The translations under genes were made by a program, and so were the position numbers. Positions 17,246 to 26,068 of a DNA stretch of 64,000 nucleotides are shown here, piece after piece. Positions within the stretch are counted from its first letter, which is position 1, and every line of letters begins with the position of its first letter. The stretch covers positions 124,001 through 188,000 of the forward strand of contig NZ_AMGO01000007.1 in assembly GCF_000299575.1 (NCBI RefSeq), in the 5' to 3' direction. The notes under the pieces were generated by a model, which saw nothing but the letters and a program-made list of their open reading frames with translations, was not told the origin of the DNA and made no database searches. Source of the stretch: Oceaniovalibus guishaninsula JLT2003 (GTDB lineage Bacteria > Pseudomonadota > Alphaproteobacteria > Rhodobacterales > Rhodobacteraceae).

Positions 17246-17947
17246 ATGTTCACGCGGATGCTGGCCAGCGCGTTGTTCGCTGGCGTTGCCGCGGGGCTGA
17301 TCGCCGCCCTGCTGCAACTGTGGTTCGTGCAGCCCGTGCTACTGCATGCCGAACTCTACGAAACCGGGGCGCTGGTGCATTTCGGCAGCGCCTCGACCGT
17401 GCCGGCCCATCAGGATGTGGGCGGCATCGACCCGCTGCGCGACGGGCTCAGCGTGCTGTTCGCGATGCTGGTCTATTCGGGCTATGCGCTGATCCTCGTG
17501 CCGCTGATGGCGCTGGCGCAGGATCGCGGCGCGCGGATCGACGCGCGCAACGGCCTGATCTGGGGCCTGTGCGGCTTCGTCGCGGTGCATCTCGCGCCCG
17601 GCTTCACGCTGGCGCCCGAAGTGCCCGGTGTCGCGGCGGCCGATGTCGGCGCGCGCCAGATCTGGTGGTTCGCGACCGTGCTGGCGGCGGCGGCTGCGCT
17701 ATGGCTGATCGCCTTCGGCCGCAACTGGGGCACCTGGGCGGCGGCGATCGTGCTGCTGCTGGCGCCGCATGTCATCGGCGCGCCCGAACCCGATGTGCTG
17801 ACCGGCCCCGTCCCGACCGAGATCGGCGCGCTTTTCGCGGCGCGGGCCTTCGGCGTGGGCATGGCCGCCTGGGTCATGCTGGGCGGGTTCGCGGGCTATT
17901 TCTGGTCGCGCGAGATGCGCGCGGCCGATGCCGTCCCGGCAGAGTGA
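17246..17947 (+). CDS. cbtA: Cobalt transporter subunit CbtA
   Basis: A 233-residue integral membrane protein with about five hydrophobic segments (starting MLASALFAGVAAGLIAALLQLWFV). The early region has the CbtA feature QPVLLHAELYE, and VHLAPGFTLAPEVPG lies between helices. It is preceded by cbtB and a B12 riboswitch, the standard context for this predicted cobalt permease. It would supply cobalt for CobNST-dependent insertion into the corrin ring. A His-rich exported protein follows 10 bases later and is likely in the same transcript. Confidence 0.88.
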   Translation: MFTRMLASALFAGVAAGLIAALLQLWFVQPVLLHAELYETGALVHFGSASTVPAHQDVGGIDPLRDGLSVLFAMLVYSGYALILVPLMALAQDRGARIDARNGLIWGLCGFVAVHLAPGFTLAPEVPGVAAADVGARQIWWFATVLAAAAALWLIAFGRNWGTWAAAIVLLLAPHVIGAPEPDVLTGPVPTEIGALFAARAFGVGMAAWVMLGGFAGYFWSREMRAADAVPAE

Positions 17948-17957
17948 CCGGCGCGGC

Positions 17958-18437
17958 ATGGACCGGTCCATCCCCTTGCTGCTGATCGGGCTGGTTTTCG
18001 GCGGCGGCATCGGCTTCACCGTCGCCGCCGCCAACGGCGTGACGCTGGGCGGCCACGACCACGCCGACCCTGCCCACCACGCGGGGGCGGCATCGCACGA
18101 TCACGCCGCGCTTCTGTCGCTGCCCCAAGGCCCCGATGCCCCGACGCTGGACGTGAACCTGACGCGCGATCCCGTCGCCGGCTGGAACCTGCACATGCGG
18201 ACCGCCAATTTCGCCTTCGCCCCGCAAAGCGCCGGCCTGGCCCACCGAGCCGGGCAGGGGCACGCGCATGTCTATGTGAACGGCGCCAAGATCGGCCGCT
18301 TCTATGGCCCCTGGGTGCATCTCGACGCGCTGCCCGATGGCCCGGTCGAGGTTGCGGTGACGCTGAACGCCAACGATCACCGCGCGCTGGCGGTGAACGG
18401 CACGCCCGTCGCCCGCAGGCTGACCATCGACAACTAA
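17958..18437 (+). CDS. Histidine-rich exported protein in the cbt operon, predicted metal-binding
   Basis: A 159-residue protein with an N-terminal signal or anchor helix (PLLLIGLVFGGGIGFTVAAA), then a histidine cluster GGHDHADPAHHAGAASHDHA (about 31-50). The remainder is beta-rich, with GHAHVYVNGAKIGRFYGPWVHL as its most conserved-looking stretch. I do not know a family name with certainty. Position after cbtBA under a B12 riboswitch suggests it binds cobalt in the periplasm and hands it to CbtAB; this is inference. The stop overlaps the stop of the convergent DUF1636 gene by 4 bases. Confidence 0.65.
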   Translation: MDRSIPLLLIGLVFGGGIGFTVAAANGVTLGGHDHADPAHHAGAASHDHAALLSLPQGPDAPTLDVNLTRDPVAGWNLHMRTANFAFAPQSAGLAHRAGQGHAHVYVNGAKIGRFYGPWVHLDALPDGPVEVAVTLNANDHRALAVNGTPVARRLTIDN

Positions 18438-18757
18438 AGCGCCGAGATCCGCCCCAGCAGGCATCGGCGCAGCCGTCCGCAGGGGCGCGCATCCTCGATC
18501 CAGCCGGCGGGCGCGTCCAGATAAAGGCGCAAAGTCGCCACGATGTCCTCGGCGTCGCTTTCGGGCGCCACGCCCGCAAACAGATACGTCGCGCGCCCCT
18601 TGCCCTGCAACGCCATCGCCACCGGGTTGCCGCAGGCGTTCAGGCAGTCCTGCGCCACGATCCGCACCGGCAACCCCGCCGCGGCGATACGGTCGCGCAG
18701 GCGGTCCGCATCGGACCCCCGGCACGTCCCGCAAAGCCGCAGCACCGCGCCGCTCAT
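18434..18757 (-). CDS. DUF1636-family ferredoxin-like protein (distal copy)
   Basis: A 107-residue protein with the thioredoxin-like [2Fe-2S] ferredoxin cysteine pattern: CGTCRG near residue 10 and DCLNACGNP near 38. GRATYLFAGV is the conserved core of DUF1636 proteins, which occur in cobalamin loci and have no proven role. A late CGRLRRC adds two further cysteines. Its ATG overlaps the cobF stop by 4 bases, making it the last gene of the minus-strand cob operon. A second copy heads the same operon at 32.2-32.6 kb. Confidence 0.75.
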   Translation of the reverse strand: MSGAVLRLCGTCRGSDADRLRDRIAAAGLPVRIVAQDCLNACGNPVAMALQGKGRATYLFAGVAPESDAEDIVATLRLYLDAPAGWIEDARPCGRLRRCLLGRISAL

Positions 18758-19491
18758 CGCCTGCGCCGCATGAGGTATGTGTCCATGATCCAGCCGTGCC
18801 GCGCCCGCGCCGCATCGCGCATCCGGGCGATGCGCGGTCCCGCCTCGGCCAGCGGACCGTCATACAGGATCTGCTCGGGCATTCCCAGAAACGCCCCCCA
18901 CCAGATATGCACCCCGGTCGGATCCAGCGCCGTGAAACTGCATTCGCCATCCAGCATCACCGCGACGCTTTCCGCCCCTCCGGGCCAGCCATGATCGCGC
19001 AGGCGGCGGCCGGTGATCACGGTCACGGCCCCGCCCACCGTATTGAACGGGATTGCATGGGCGGCGGTCAGGGCCTGCAACGCGGTGATGCCCGGCACGA
19101 CGCGCAGGCGCGGCACGGGGCGCAGCCGCGCGGCGATCCGCAGTGTGCTGTCGTAAAGCCCCGGATCGCCCCAGACCAGCAGCGCGACCGGCCCACGGGG
19201 CGCTTCGGCGTCGATGACCCGCGCCCAGATCGCCGCGATCCGGTCGTGCCAGTCGCGCACACGGTCCAGATAGGGCAGGGCGTCGTCGCGCACCGGCATG
19301 TCGAATGCGGCGATCCGGCCTTTGGCCCCCGCATCGCGCAGGATCGCATGGCGCAGCGCGGCCAGGTCGTCCTTGCCCGGCCCCTTGCGCGGCACCAGGA
19401 TCAGCGCCGCGTCGCGCAGCGCGCGGCGGCCTTCCAGCGTGACGTGATCGGGGTTGCCGGTGCCGATGCCGATCAGCCAAAGCTCAGTCAT
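18754..19491 (-). CDS. cobF: Precorrin-6A synthase (deacetylating)
   Basis: A 245-residue SAM-dependent methylase that converts precorrin-5 to precorrin-6A by C1 methylation with loss of acetate in the aerobic B12 pathway. The tetrapyrrole-methylase N-terminal loop is ELWLIGIGTGNPDHVTLEG, followed by LLVWGDPGLYDSTLR and VVPGITALQAL. CobF has no counterpart in the anaerobic pathway, so with CobG it shows an oxygen-dependent route. The start overlaps cobA by 8 bases. Confidence 0.93.
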   Translation of the reverse strand: MTELWLIGIGTGNPDHVTLEGRRALRDAALILVPRKGPGKDDLAALRHAILRDAGAKGRIAAFDMPVRDDALPYLDRVRDWHDRIAAIWARVIDAEAPRGPVALLVWGDPGLYDSTLRIAARLRPVPRLRVVPGITALQALTAAHAIPFNTVGGAVTVITGRRLRDHGWPGGAESVAVMLDGECSFTALDPTGVHIWWGAFLGMPEQILYDGPLAEAGPRIARMRDAARARHGWIMDTYLMRRRR

Positions 19492-20212
19492 CGCCGCCCC
19501 CGGCCAGCGGCCCGTAAAGGATCAGCGCCGGCAGCCCGGCATCGTCCCGCGCCAGCAGGCCGGGCAGATCGCCGACCGTGCCGCGCCTCAGCCGCTGTTG
19601 CGGCGTGCCCACCGCCTCGGCCAGCAGGGCCGGGGTGCCGGGCGGAAGGCCGCGCGCGACAAGCGCCTCGGCCAGTGCGGCGAAGGTCCGCTTGCCCATG
19701 TAAACGACCGTGCAGGCCCCCGGATCGGCCAGCGCGGCGAGGTTCAGGTCGGCGGGCAGGCGGCCGTCGGCATCGTGGCCGGTGACGAACTGCACCCGCC
19801 GCGCCGTCATCCGCCGGGTCAGCGGAATGCCCGCCGCCGCCGCCGCCGCGCAGGCCGACGGCACGCCCGGCACGATCTCGAACGCGATGCCGGCCTCGCT
19901 CAGCGCCAGAACCTCCTCCTCCAGCCGCCCGAACAGCCCGCCATCGCCCGATTTCAGCCGCACCACGCGGCCGCCCTGCTGCGCGTAATCGACCAGCAGC
20001 CGCGACACATGCGCCTGCCGGGGCGAGGGCCGCCCGGCGCGCTTGCCCACGCCCACCAGATCGGCGCCCGCCCGCGCATGGGCCAGGATCGGGCCGGACG
20101 ACAGATCGTCGAAAAGCACCGCATCGGCGCGGCGCAGGCGGTCCACCGCCTTCAGCGTCAGCAATCCGGGGTCGCCCGGCCCGCTGCCGACGAAGCTGAC
20201 GAACCCGCTCAT
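19484..20212 (-). CDS. cobA: Uroporphyrinogen-III C-methyltransferase
   Basis: A 242-residue SUMT that methylates uroporphyrinogen III at C2 and C7 to precorrin-2, the entry to B12 synthesis. Motifs are VSFVGSGPGDPGLLTLKAV at the N terminus, RLKSGDGGLFGRLEEE, and IPLTRRMTARRVQFVTGH. It is a stand-alone methylase without the CysG oxidase part. The start overlaps the cobB stop by 4 bases (ATGA). Confidence 0.93.
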   Translation of the reverse strand: MSGFVSFVGSGPGDPGLLTLKAVDRLRRADAVLFDDLSSGPILAHARAGADLVGVGKRAGRPSPRQAHVSRLLVDYAQQGGRVVRLKSGDGGLFGRLEEEVLALSEAGIAFEIVPGVPSACAAAAAAGIPLTRRMTARRVQFVTGHDADGRLPADLNLAALADPGACTVVYMGKRTFAALAEALVARGLPPGTPALLAEAVGTPQQRLRRGTVGDLPGLLARDDAGLPALILYGPLAGGGDD

Positions 20213-21521
20213 GGCCGCTCGGCCGAAATCAGGTGGAAAAACGTGCCGCTGACGCTGCCGCGCCGCGACCCGGTCTCGGGCACGGGGTTGCCGTCGGCGT
20301 CGGTGACGCGGGCCAGCGGCGCGTCCGGCTGGTCGAGGATGGTCGAATAGTGAAACTCGTGCCCCCGCAGCGCAGCGCCCGTGCCGTGGCCGGGGATGGG
20401 CGCGTCCAGCACCGCGCGCCGGTATCCCAGATGGAACCGCCGCGTCTCATAGGACGTGACCAGTCCCAGCAGCCCCGCCATCCGGTGCGTCGCCCCGTCC
20501 TTGTCGATCAAGGCCTGCCCCAGCGCCATGTAACCGCCGCATTCGCCGTGAACGGGTTTCTGCGCCGCGAACCTTGTCAGTCCGTCGCGGAACCGTCCCG
20601 CGGCGGCCAGACGGCCGGCGTGAAGCTCGGGATAGCCGCCCGGAAGCCAGACCAGATCGGCGTCCGCATCCGGGGCTTCGTCTGCCAGGGGCGAGAACGG
20701 CACGATCTCGGCCCCCGCATCGCGCCACCCTTCGACCAGATGCGGATAGGTGAACGAAAACGCCGCGTCCCGCGCCAGGGCGATGCGCTGGCCGGGCGGC
20801 GGCGGCAACGCGCCCCCACCGGCGCGGCCCCCGCCATCGCCGCCGCCCGGATCACGCCCAGATCGACATGGCCGCGCAGGAACGCCGCGTATCCGGCGAT
20901 GGCGGCTTCCAGATCGGGATGCTCGACCGCCTGGATCAGCCCCAGATGCCGTTCGGGCAGGGTCAGGTCGCCGCGCCTTGGCAGCACGCCCAGCACCGCC
21001 AGCCCCGCCCGGTCCATCCCCGCCCGGATCAGCCGCTCGTGGCGCGCGCTGGCCACCCGGTTCAGGATCACCCCCGCGATGCGCAGATCCGGCATGTATC
21101 GCGCGAAACCCAGCGCCGTCGCCGCCGCCGATTGCGCCTGTCCGCTCACATCCAGCACCAGCACCACCGGCCAGCCCATGCGCATCGCCGTCTCGGCGCT
21201 GGATCCGAACCCCGACAGCCCCCGCGTCGCCACCCCGTCGAACAGCCCCATCGACCCTTCGGCGACGCACAGATCCGCCCCCGCCGACCGCCCGGCGATG
21301 GCCGACAGCAGCCGCTCGTCCATCGCCCAGCCATCGAGGTTGAAGGACGCCCGCCCGCTGGCCGCCAGGTGGAAGGCGGGGTCGATGTAATCCGGTCCCG
21401 ATTTGAAGGGCTGCACCACCAGCCCGTCCTCGACCAGCGCGCGCAGCAGGCCCAGCATCACCGTCGTCTTGCCGGTGCCCGATGCGGGGGCCGACACCAT
21501 CAGGCCGGGGGGCGGGGTCAT
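20209..21521 (-). pseudogene. cobB: Cobyrinate a,c-diamide synthase, frameshifted as given
   Basis: CobB amidates the a and c side chains of hydrogenobyrinate using glutamine and ATP. The N-terminal half reads from ATG 21521 ([20 protein letters not shown], then FKSGPDYIDP, AEGSMGLFDG) to about 20815. The C-terminal glutaminase half continues in another frame from PPPPGQRIALARD, with VWLPGGYPELH and the nucleophile HGECGGYMALG, to the stop at 20209. The total span of 1,313 bases is one short of a multiple of three. The break falls at a five-base C run (20813-20817), where one more base restores a normal 437-residue protein. Sequence error or true inactivation cannot be told apart here. The start overlaps cobM by 4 bases. 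Confidence 0.85.
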
Positions 21522-22318
21522 GCGGGGCTTCCGTCGTCGGTCCACCCGGCCCAGCGGCTGTCCCCGGTCTGCGGGCGATAGCGGCGGTCGTATCCGGCGG
21601 AGTAAAGCCTGCTTTCGCCGAACCCCTCGCCCGCCAGCGCGCGCCCCACCAGGATCAGCGCGGTGCGCGAGATGCCGGGATCCATCGCCTGCTCGATCGT
21701 GTCCAGCGTGGCGCGGACGATGCGTTCGTCCGGCCAGCTTGCCCGCCAGACGATCGCGACGGGACAATCGCCGCCATAATGCGGGGTCAGATCGGCCACC
21801 ACCGTCGCGAGGTTCTGGATAGACAGGTGGATCGCCAGCGTCGCGCCGGTCGCGGCGAAGGCGGCCAGCGTCTCGCCCTCGGGCATGGCCGAGGCGCGGC
21901 CGGGCGTGCGCGTCAGCACCACCGATTGCGCCAGCCCCGGCAGCGTCAGTTCCGTCCCCAGGCTGGCCGCAGCGGCGGCAAAGGCGGGCACGCCGGGCGT
22001 GACGGTATAGGGGATGCCCGACGCGCGCAGACGGCGCGCCTGTTCGCCCATCGCCGACCAGACCGACAGATCGCCCGAATGCAGCCGCGCCACGTCCTGC
22101 CCGGCCTCGTGCGCGGCCCCGATTTCGGCCATGATCGCGTCCAGATCCAGCGGCGCGGTATTCACGATGCGCGCGCCTTCAGGGCAATGCCCCAGCACCG
22201 CGCGCGGCACCAGCGATCCGGCATAAAGGCAGACCTGGCAGGCCGCGATCAGGTCGCGTCCGCGCAGCGTCAGAAGGTCGGGCGCACCGGGGCCCGCGCC
22301 GATGAAATGCACCGTCAA
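21518..22318 (-). CDS. cobM: Precorrin-4 C11-methyltransferase
   Basis: A 266-residue methylase that adds the C11 methyl to precorrin-4. Motifs are [43 protein letters not shown] and [21 protein letters not shown], all typical of CobM/CbiF. I choose TTG 22318 as start: it overlaps the cobE stop as TTGA and AGGAG lies about 7-11 bases upstream. The longer open frame in this phase is a shadow of cobE and cobL. It precedes cobB with an ATGA overlap. Confidence 0.92.
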   Translation of the reverse strand: MTVHFIGAGPGAPDLLTLRGRDLIAACQVCLYAGSLVPRAVLGHCPEGARIVNTAPLDLDAIMAEIGAAHEAGQDVARLHSGDLSVWSAMGEQARRLRASGIPYTVTPGVPAFAAAAASLGTELTLPGLAQSVVLTRTPGRASAMPEGETLAAFAATGATLAIHLSIQNLATVVADLTPHYGGDCPVAIVWRASWPDERIVRATLDTIEQAMDPGISRTALILVGRALAGEGFGESRLYSAGYDRRYRPQTGDSRWAGWTDDGSPA

Positions 22319-22677
22319 GTTCCGTCTCCTTCCGCCAGCGCGCAGGTCGCCCTGCCGCTTTGCGACACCGCGCGCGGCCCCGTCAGCCGCGCGCCCCGTC
22401 CCGCCGCCGCCAGCGCCGCCGCCTCGGCCACGCTGCCGGTGCCGTGCGCCGCCCGGCTGGCGGCCCCGTGGGTCAGCGTCTCCTGCGCCGCCAAATCCGC
22501 CGCGTCCACCCCGATCAGCGGCAGATCCAGCCGTTCCGCGAGGGCCCGGATGGCCGGCGCGCGCACCTTGGCGGCGGCGGTGGCCAGCCGGTCGGGCGCG
22601 CCGCCGGCGCGGGCCAGCGCGTCCGCAAGGCACGCCACGCCTGCCCCCGACCGGAAACCAAAGCCCGCGACGATCAC
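22315..22677 (-). CDS. cobE: Cobalamin biosynthesis protein CobE (CbiG C-terminal-like)
   Basis: A 120-residue protein matching the C-terminal domain of CbiG. The start region [27 protein letters not shown], and a C-terminal [11 protein letters not shown] fit CobE, which is required in the aerobic pathway for a poorly defined step around precorrin-3B/4. I choose GTG 22677 because it overlaps the cobL stop as GTGA; ATG 22692 would give five more residues. The stop overlaps cobM as TTGA. Confidence 0.85.
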   Translation of the reverse strand: MIVAGFGFRSGAGVACLADALARAGGAPDRLATAAAKVRAPAIRALAERLDLPLIGVDAADLAAQETLTHGAASRAAHGTGSVAEAAALAAAGRGARLTGPRAVSQSGRATCALAEGDGT

Positions 22678-23870
22678 ACCACCCCCCGCCATTGCACGAT
22701 CGGATAGGATGCGCGCCATCCCCGCCGCGACCCCAAGGGCGCCGCCTGCGCCAGGTCGATCCGCAGCAGATCGCCGCCCAGCCGCGCCTGCGCGTCCGCC
22801 AACAGCGCCTCGCCCTCCAGCGTCACGGCATTGGCGACCAGCCGCGTGCCGGCCGCCAGCCGTCCGGCCAGATCGTCCAGCAGCGCGCGGGTCAGCCCGC
22901 CGCCGATGAACACCGCGTCGGGCGGCTTCAGCCCCTCTAGCGCGGCGGGGGCCCTGCCTTCGACCACGCAGAGCCGGTCCACGCCCAGCCGGTCGGCATT
23001 GGCGCGGATGCGCCGCGCGCGGTCGGCCCGCGCCTCGATGCTGACGGCATGCATCGCGGGATCGGCCAGCAGCCATTCGATCGCCACCGATCCCGACCCG
23101 CCGCCGATGTCCCACAGCCGCTCGCCCGGCCGCGGCGCCAGCGCCGACAGCGTCAGCGCCCGCACCGGCCGCTTGGTCATCTGCCCGTCGCTGTCGAAGA
23201 ACGAATCGTCGATGCCGCCGGTCCGGGGCAGGGGGGGGCCGTCGCCCGCCACCTCGACCCCCAGACAGACGGGATGCGCGAAATCGCCCCGCAGCGCATC
23301 GGCGCGGGCGGTCGTCACACGCTCGCGCGGACCGCCCAGCGCCTCCATCGCGTGCACCACGCTCGGACCGAAGCCCACCTCGGCCAGCCATGCGCAGATC
23401 TCGGCCACGGCCTCCCCGTCGCGCACCAGCACGATCAGCCGCCGCCCCGCCGCCAGATGCGGACGCAGCCGCGTGGCCGGCGCGGCATGCAGGCCCAGAC
23501 ACCGCACCGTTTCCAGCCCCCATCCCAGCCGCGCCGCCGCCAGCGAAAAGGCCGACGGCGCAGGCAATGCGCGCCATTCGCCGGGTTCCAGCATGGCGGC
23601 GATGGCCCGTCCCGCGCCGAACCAGAACGGATCGCCCGAGGCCAGCACGGCCACCCGCCGCCCGCGCAAGCCCAGCAGCACCGGCAACCCGTCCGCGAAG
23701 GGCACCGGCCAGACGATCCGTCGGGCGCCGATATCGGGCAGCAGCGCCAGATGGCGGGGCGGCCCCATGACGATCTCGGCCCTGTCCAGCGCGCGGTGGC
23801 TTGCGGGCGGCAGCCCGTCCGCGCCATCCTCGCCCAATCCAACGATGGTCAGCCACGGATCCTCAGCCAT
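22674..23870 (-). CDS. cobL: Precorrin-6Y C5,15-methyltransferase (decarboxylating)
   Basis: A 398-residue fusion of the CbiE-like and CbiT-like methylases that methylates C5 and C15 and decarboxylates the C12 acetate. The N-terminal half has [28 protein letters not shown] and [13 protein letters not shown]. The C-terminal half has [17 protein letters not shown] (SAM site), [11 protein letters not shown] and VFIGGGL. It is complete. Its start codon (23870-23868) overlaps the start codon of the divergent cobK (23869-23871), so its ribosome binding region must lie inside cobK; no strong Shine-Dalgarno is visible. The upstream operon gene is cobJ, about 720 bases away across cobK. Confidence 0.93.
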   Translation of the reverse strand: MAEDPWLTIVGLGEDGADGLPPASHRALDRAEIVMGPPRHLALLPDIGARRIVWPVPFADGLPVLLGLRGRRVAVLASGDPFWFGAGRAIAAMLEPGEWRALPAPSAFSLAAARLGWGLETVRCLGLHAAPATRLRPHLAAGRRLIVLVRDGEAVAEICAWLAEVGFGPSVVHAMEALGGPRERVTTARADALRGDFAHPVCLGVEVAGDGPPLPRTGGIDDSFFDSDGQMTKRPVRALTLSALAPRPGERLWDIGGGSGSVAIEWLLADPAMHAVSIEARADRARRIRANADRLGVDRLCVVEGRAPAALEGLKPPDAVFIGGGLTRALLDDLAGRLAAGTRLVANAVTLEGEALLADAQARLGGDLLRIDLAQAAPLGSRRGWRASYPIVQWRGVV

Positions 23871-24621
23871 GCGTCCCAATGTCCTGATCCTCGGCGGCAC
23901 GACCGAAGGCACGGCGCTTGCCGCGGCGCTGGCGGGCGGCGGCATCGCGGGCACCGTGTCGCTGGCGGGGCGCGTCGCCAATCCGCGCGCGCAGGCCCTG
24001 CCGCAGCGCGTCGGCGGGTTCGGCGGCGTGGCGGGCCTTGCCGACTGGCTGCGTGCGCACCGCGTCACCCATGTCGTCGATGCGACGCATCCCTTCGCAG
24101 CGCAGATGCACCGCCATGCCGTTCTGGCCTGCGCCGATGCGGACGTGCCGCTGATCGCGCTGAGCCGCCCGCCCTGGCGGCAAACCCCCGAGGACCGCTG
24201 GATCCGCGTGCCCGACATGGCTGCCGCCGCCGCCGCGCTGGACGGTCCCGCAAGACGGGTGATGCTGGCCGTGGGCCGGATGCACCTTGCCGATTTCGCC
24301 GGCAATCCGCAGCATTTCTATCTGCTGCGCCTCGTCGATCCGCCGCAGGGTGCGCTGCCCTTCCCAAGGGTCCACGTTGTCGTGGATCGCGGCCCGTTCG
24401 ACGCCGCCGCCGATACCGCGCTGCTGCGCGACCGCGCCATCGACCTGATCGTTTCCAAGAACGCGGGCGGCACGGGTGCCTTTGCCAAGATCGAGGCCGC
24501 GCGCCGCCTGCGGCTGCCGGTGGTGATGATCGACCGCCCGGCCACCCCCGACAGGGCCGAAACGGCGCAAGTGCAGGGCGTGCTCGACTGGCTTCATGCC
24601 GGAACCGACCGGGGCGTATAG
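23869..24621 (+). CDS. cobK: Precorrin-6A reductase, antisense inside the cob operon
   Basis: A 250-residue NADPH-dependent reductase that converts precorrin-6A to precorrin-6B (dihydro form). Motifs are NVLILGGTTEGTALA, VVDATHPFAAQMHRHA, LLAVGRM-type strand (MLAVGRMHL), and VSKNAGGTGAFAKIEAARRL. It is the only cob gene of the region on the plus strand between cobJ and cobL. Its start codon shares CATG with cobL and its end overlaps the cobJ end by 28 bases. The visible upstream sequence is the cobL coding region, so any cobK promoter must lie there. Confidence 0.93.
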   Translation: MRPNVLILGGTTEGTALAAALAGGGIAGTVSLAGRVANPRAQALPQRVGGFGGVAGLADWLRAHRVTHVVDATHPFAAQMHRHAVLACADADVPLIALSRPPWRQTPEDRWIRVPDMAAAAAALDGPARRVMLAVGRMHLADFAGNPQHFYLLRLVDPPQGALPFPRVHVVVDRGPFDAAADTALLRDRAIDLIVSKNAGGTGAFAKIEAARRLRLPVVMIDRPATPDRAETAQVQGVLDWLHAGTDRGV

Positions 24622-25346
24622 ACCCAGGGGCCGCCCTCGCGCGCGACGATGCGCGTCGCCGACGATCCGACCAGCACGACCGTGCGCATGTCGGCCATGT
24701 CTTCGCGCGCCTCGGCCAGCGGCACGACGCGGATCGCCTCGTCGGGGGTGGTGACGGCGCGGGCGAAGATCACGACGCGCTCGGGCTCGCACAGGCCGCG
24801 CAGCAGGTCCAGCACCCGTCCGAACCCTTCGGGCCGCGCGCGCGAGCGGGGGTTGTAGAACGCCATGGCGAAATCTCCCTCGGCCGCCAGCGCCACCCGC
24901 CGCGCCACCAGCGCCCAGGGCTTGAGGTTGTCGCTGAGGTTGATCGCGCAGAAATCGTGGCCCAGCGGCGCGCCCGTCCGCGCCGCCGCCGCCAGCATCG
25001 CGGTGATGCCCGGCAGAACGCGGATGTCCAGATCGCGCCAGCCGGCCGGTCCCGCCTCGACCGCCTCGAACACGGCGGATGCCATGGCGAAGACCCCCGG
25101 ATCGCCCGAACTGACGACGACGACGCGCCGCCCGGCGGCGGCCATGCCCAGCGCATGACGCGCGCGATCCATCTCGACCCGGTTGTCGCTTTCGTGCAGC
25201 ACCAGCCCCGGACGCGGCGCGACGCGGCGGACATAGGGAATGTATCCGACGACATCGCTGGCCGCATCCAGCGCCGTGCGCACCTCGGGCGTCACCAGCC
25301 CGTCGCCGCCCGGCCCCAGCCCCGCGATGGCCAGCCACCCGGTCAC
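24594..25346 (-). CDS. cobJ: Precorrin-3B C17-methyltransferase
   Basis: A 250-residue methylase that methylates C17 and drives ring contraction of precorrin-3B to precorrin-4. Motifs are LAIAGLGPGGDGLVTPE, VSSGDPGVFAMASAVFE, LPGITAMLAAAAR and FYNPRSRARP, plus TPDEAIRVVPL. GTG 25346 overlaps the cobI stop as GTGA, which sets the start. Its 3' end overlaps the end of the opposite-strand cobK by 28 bases. Confidence 0.93.
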   Translation of the reverse strand: MTGWLAIAGLGPGGDGLVTPEVRTALDAASDVVGYIPYVRRVAPRPGLVLHESDNRVEMDRARHALGMAAAGRRVVVVSSGDPGVFAMASAVFEAVEAGPAGWRDLDIRVLPGITAMLAAAARTGAPLGHDFCAINLSDNLKPWALVARRVALAAEGDFAMAFYNPRSRARPEGFGRVLDLLRGLCEPERVVIFARAVTTPDEAIRVVPLAEAREDMADMRTVVLVGSSATRIVAREGGPWVYTPRSVPA

Positions 25347-26068
25347 GGCCGCCGCCCCCGCCCATGCACCAGCACGATGGAAAAATAGGGCACCGTCCGG
25401 CCGTCGAAATCGGCCAGCCGCGTCACGCTTTGCTCGGGCATGGCGGCGCATTGCACCAGCCAGGCGCGGTCGGTCATGCCGGCGCGGTCCAGCGCGCGGC
25501 GCACCCGGTCCAGGTTGCGGCCGATCTTCATCACCACGACCGCGTCCGCGCCGTCCATGCCGCGCACCAGATCGTCCTCGGGCAGCGTCGCCATCAGCAC
25601 GCACAGCACGTCGTCGCCCCAGGTGATCGGCTGGCCCGTCGCCGTCCAGGCGGCCGACATGCCGGTGATCGCCGGCACCGTCGCGACCGGCACGCGGCCC
25701 GTCAGCCGCACATGCAGATGCATGAACGAGCCGTAGAAGAACGGATCGCCCTCGCACAGCACGATCACATCCTCGCCCGCTTGGGCCAGGGCGGCCAGCC
25801 GGTCGGCAGCGTCCGCATAGAACGCCGACAGACAGGCGTTATAGCGCGGATCGTCCAGCGGAATCTCGGTCGTGACGGGGTATTCCATCGCGATCTCTGC
25901 CACGTCGGGGCGCAGCATGTCGGCGACGATGGCGCGCGCGCGGCCCGCCCGCCCCGCCTTGCGGAAGAACGCGACGTTGCGCGCGCCGCGCACCAGCCTG
26001 TCGGCGCGCACGCTCATCAGGTCGGGGTCGCCGGGGCCGAGGCCCACGCCATGCACCGTCCCGGTCAT
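25343..26068 (-). CDS. cobI: Precorrin-2 C20-methyltransferase
   Basis: A 241-residue methylase that makes precorrin-3A from precorrin-2. Motifs are VHGVGLGPGDPDLMSVRA, VLCEGDPFFYGSFMHL (the CobI/CbiL signature) and VPAITGMSAAW. ATG 26068 overlaps the cobH stop as ATGA. No interruption is seen. Confidence 0.94.
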   Translation of the reverse strand: MTGTVHGVGLGPGDPDLMSVRADRLVRGARNVAFFRKAGRAGRARAIVADMLRPDVAEIAMEYPVTTEIPLDDPRYNACLSAFYADAADRLAALAQAGEDVIVLCEGDPFFYGSFMHLHVRLTGRVPVATVPAITGMSAAWTATGQPITWGDDVLCVLMATLPEDDLVRGMDGADAVVVMKIGRNLDRVRRALDRAGMTDRAWLVQCAAMPEQSVTRLADFDGRTVPYFSIVLVHGRGRRP

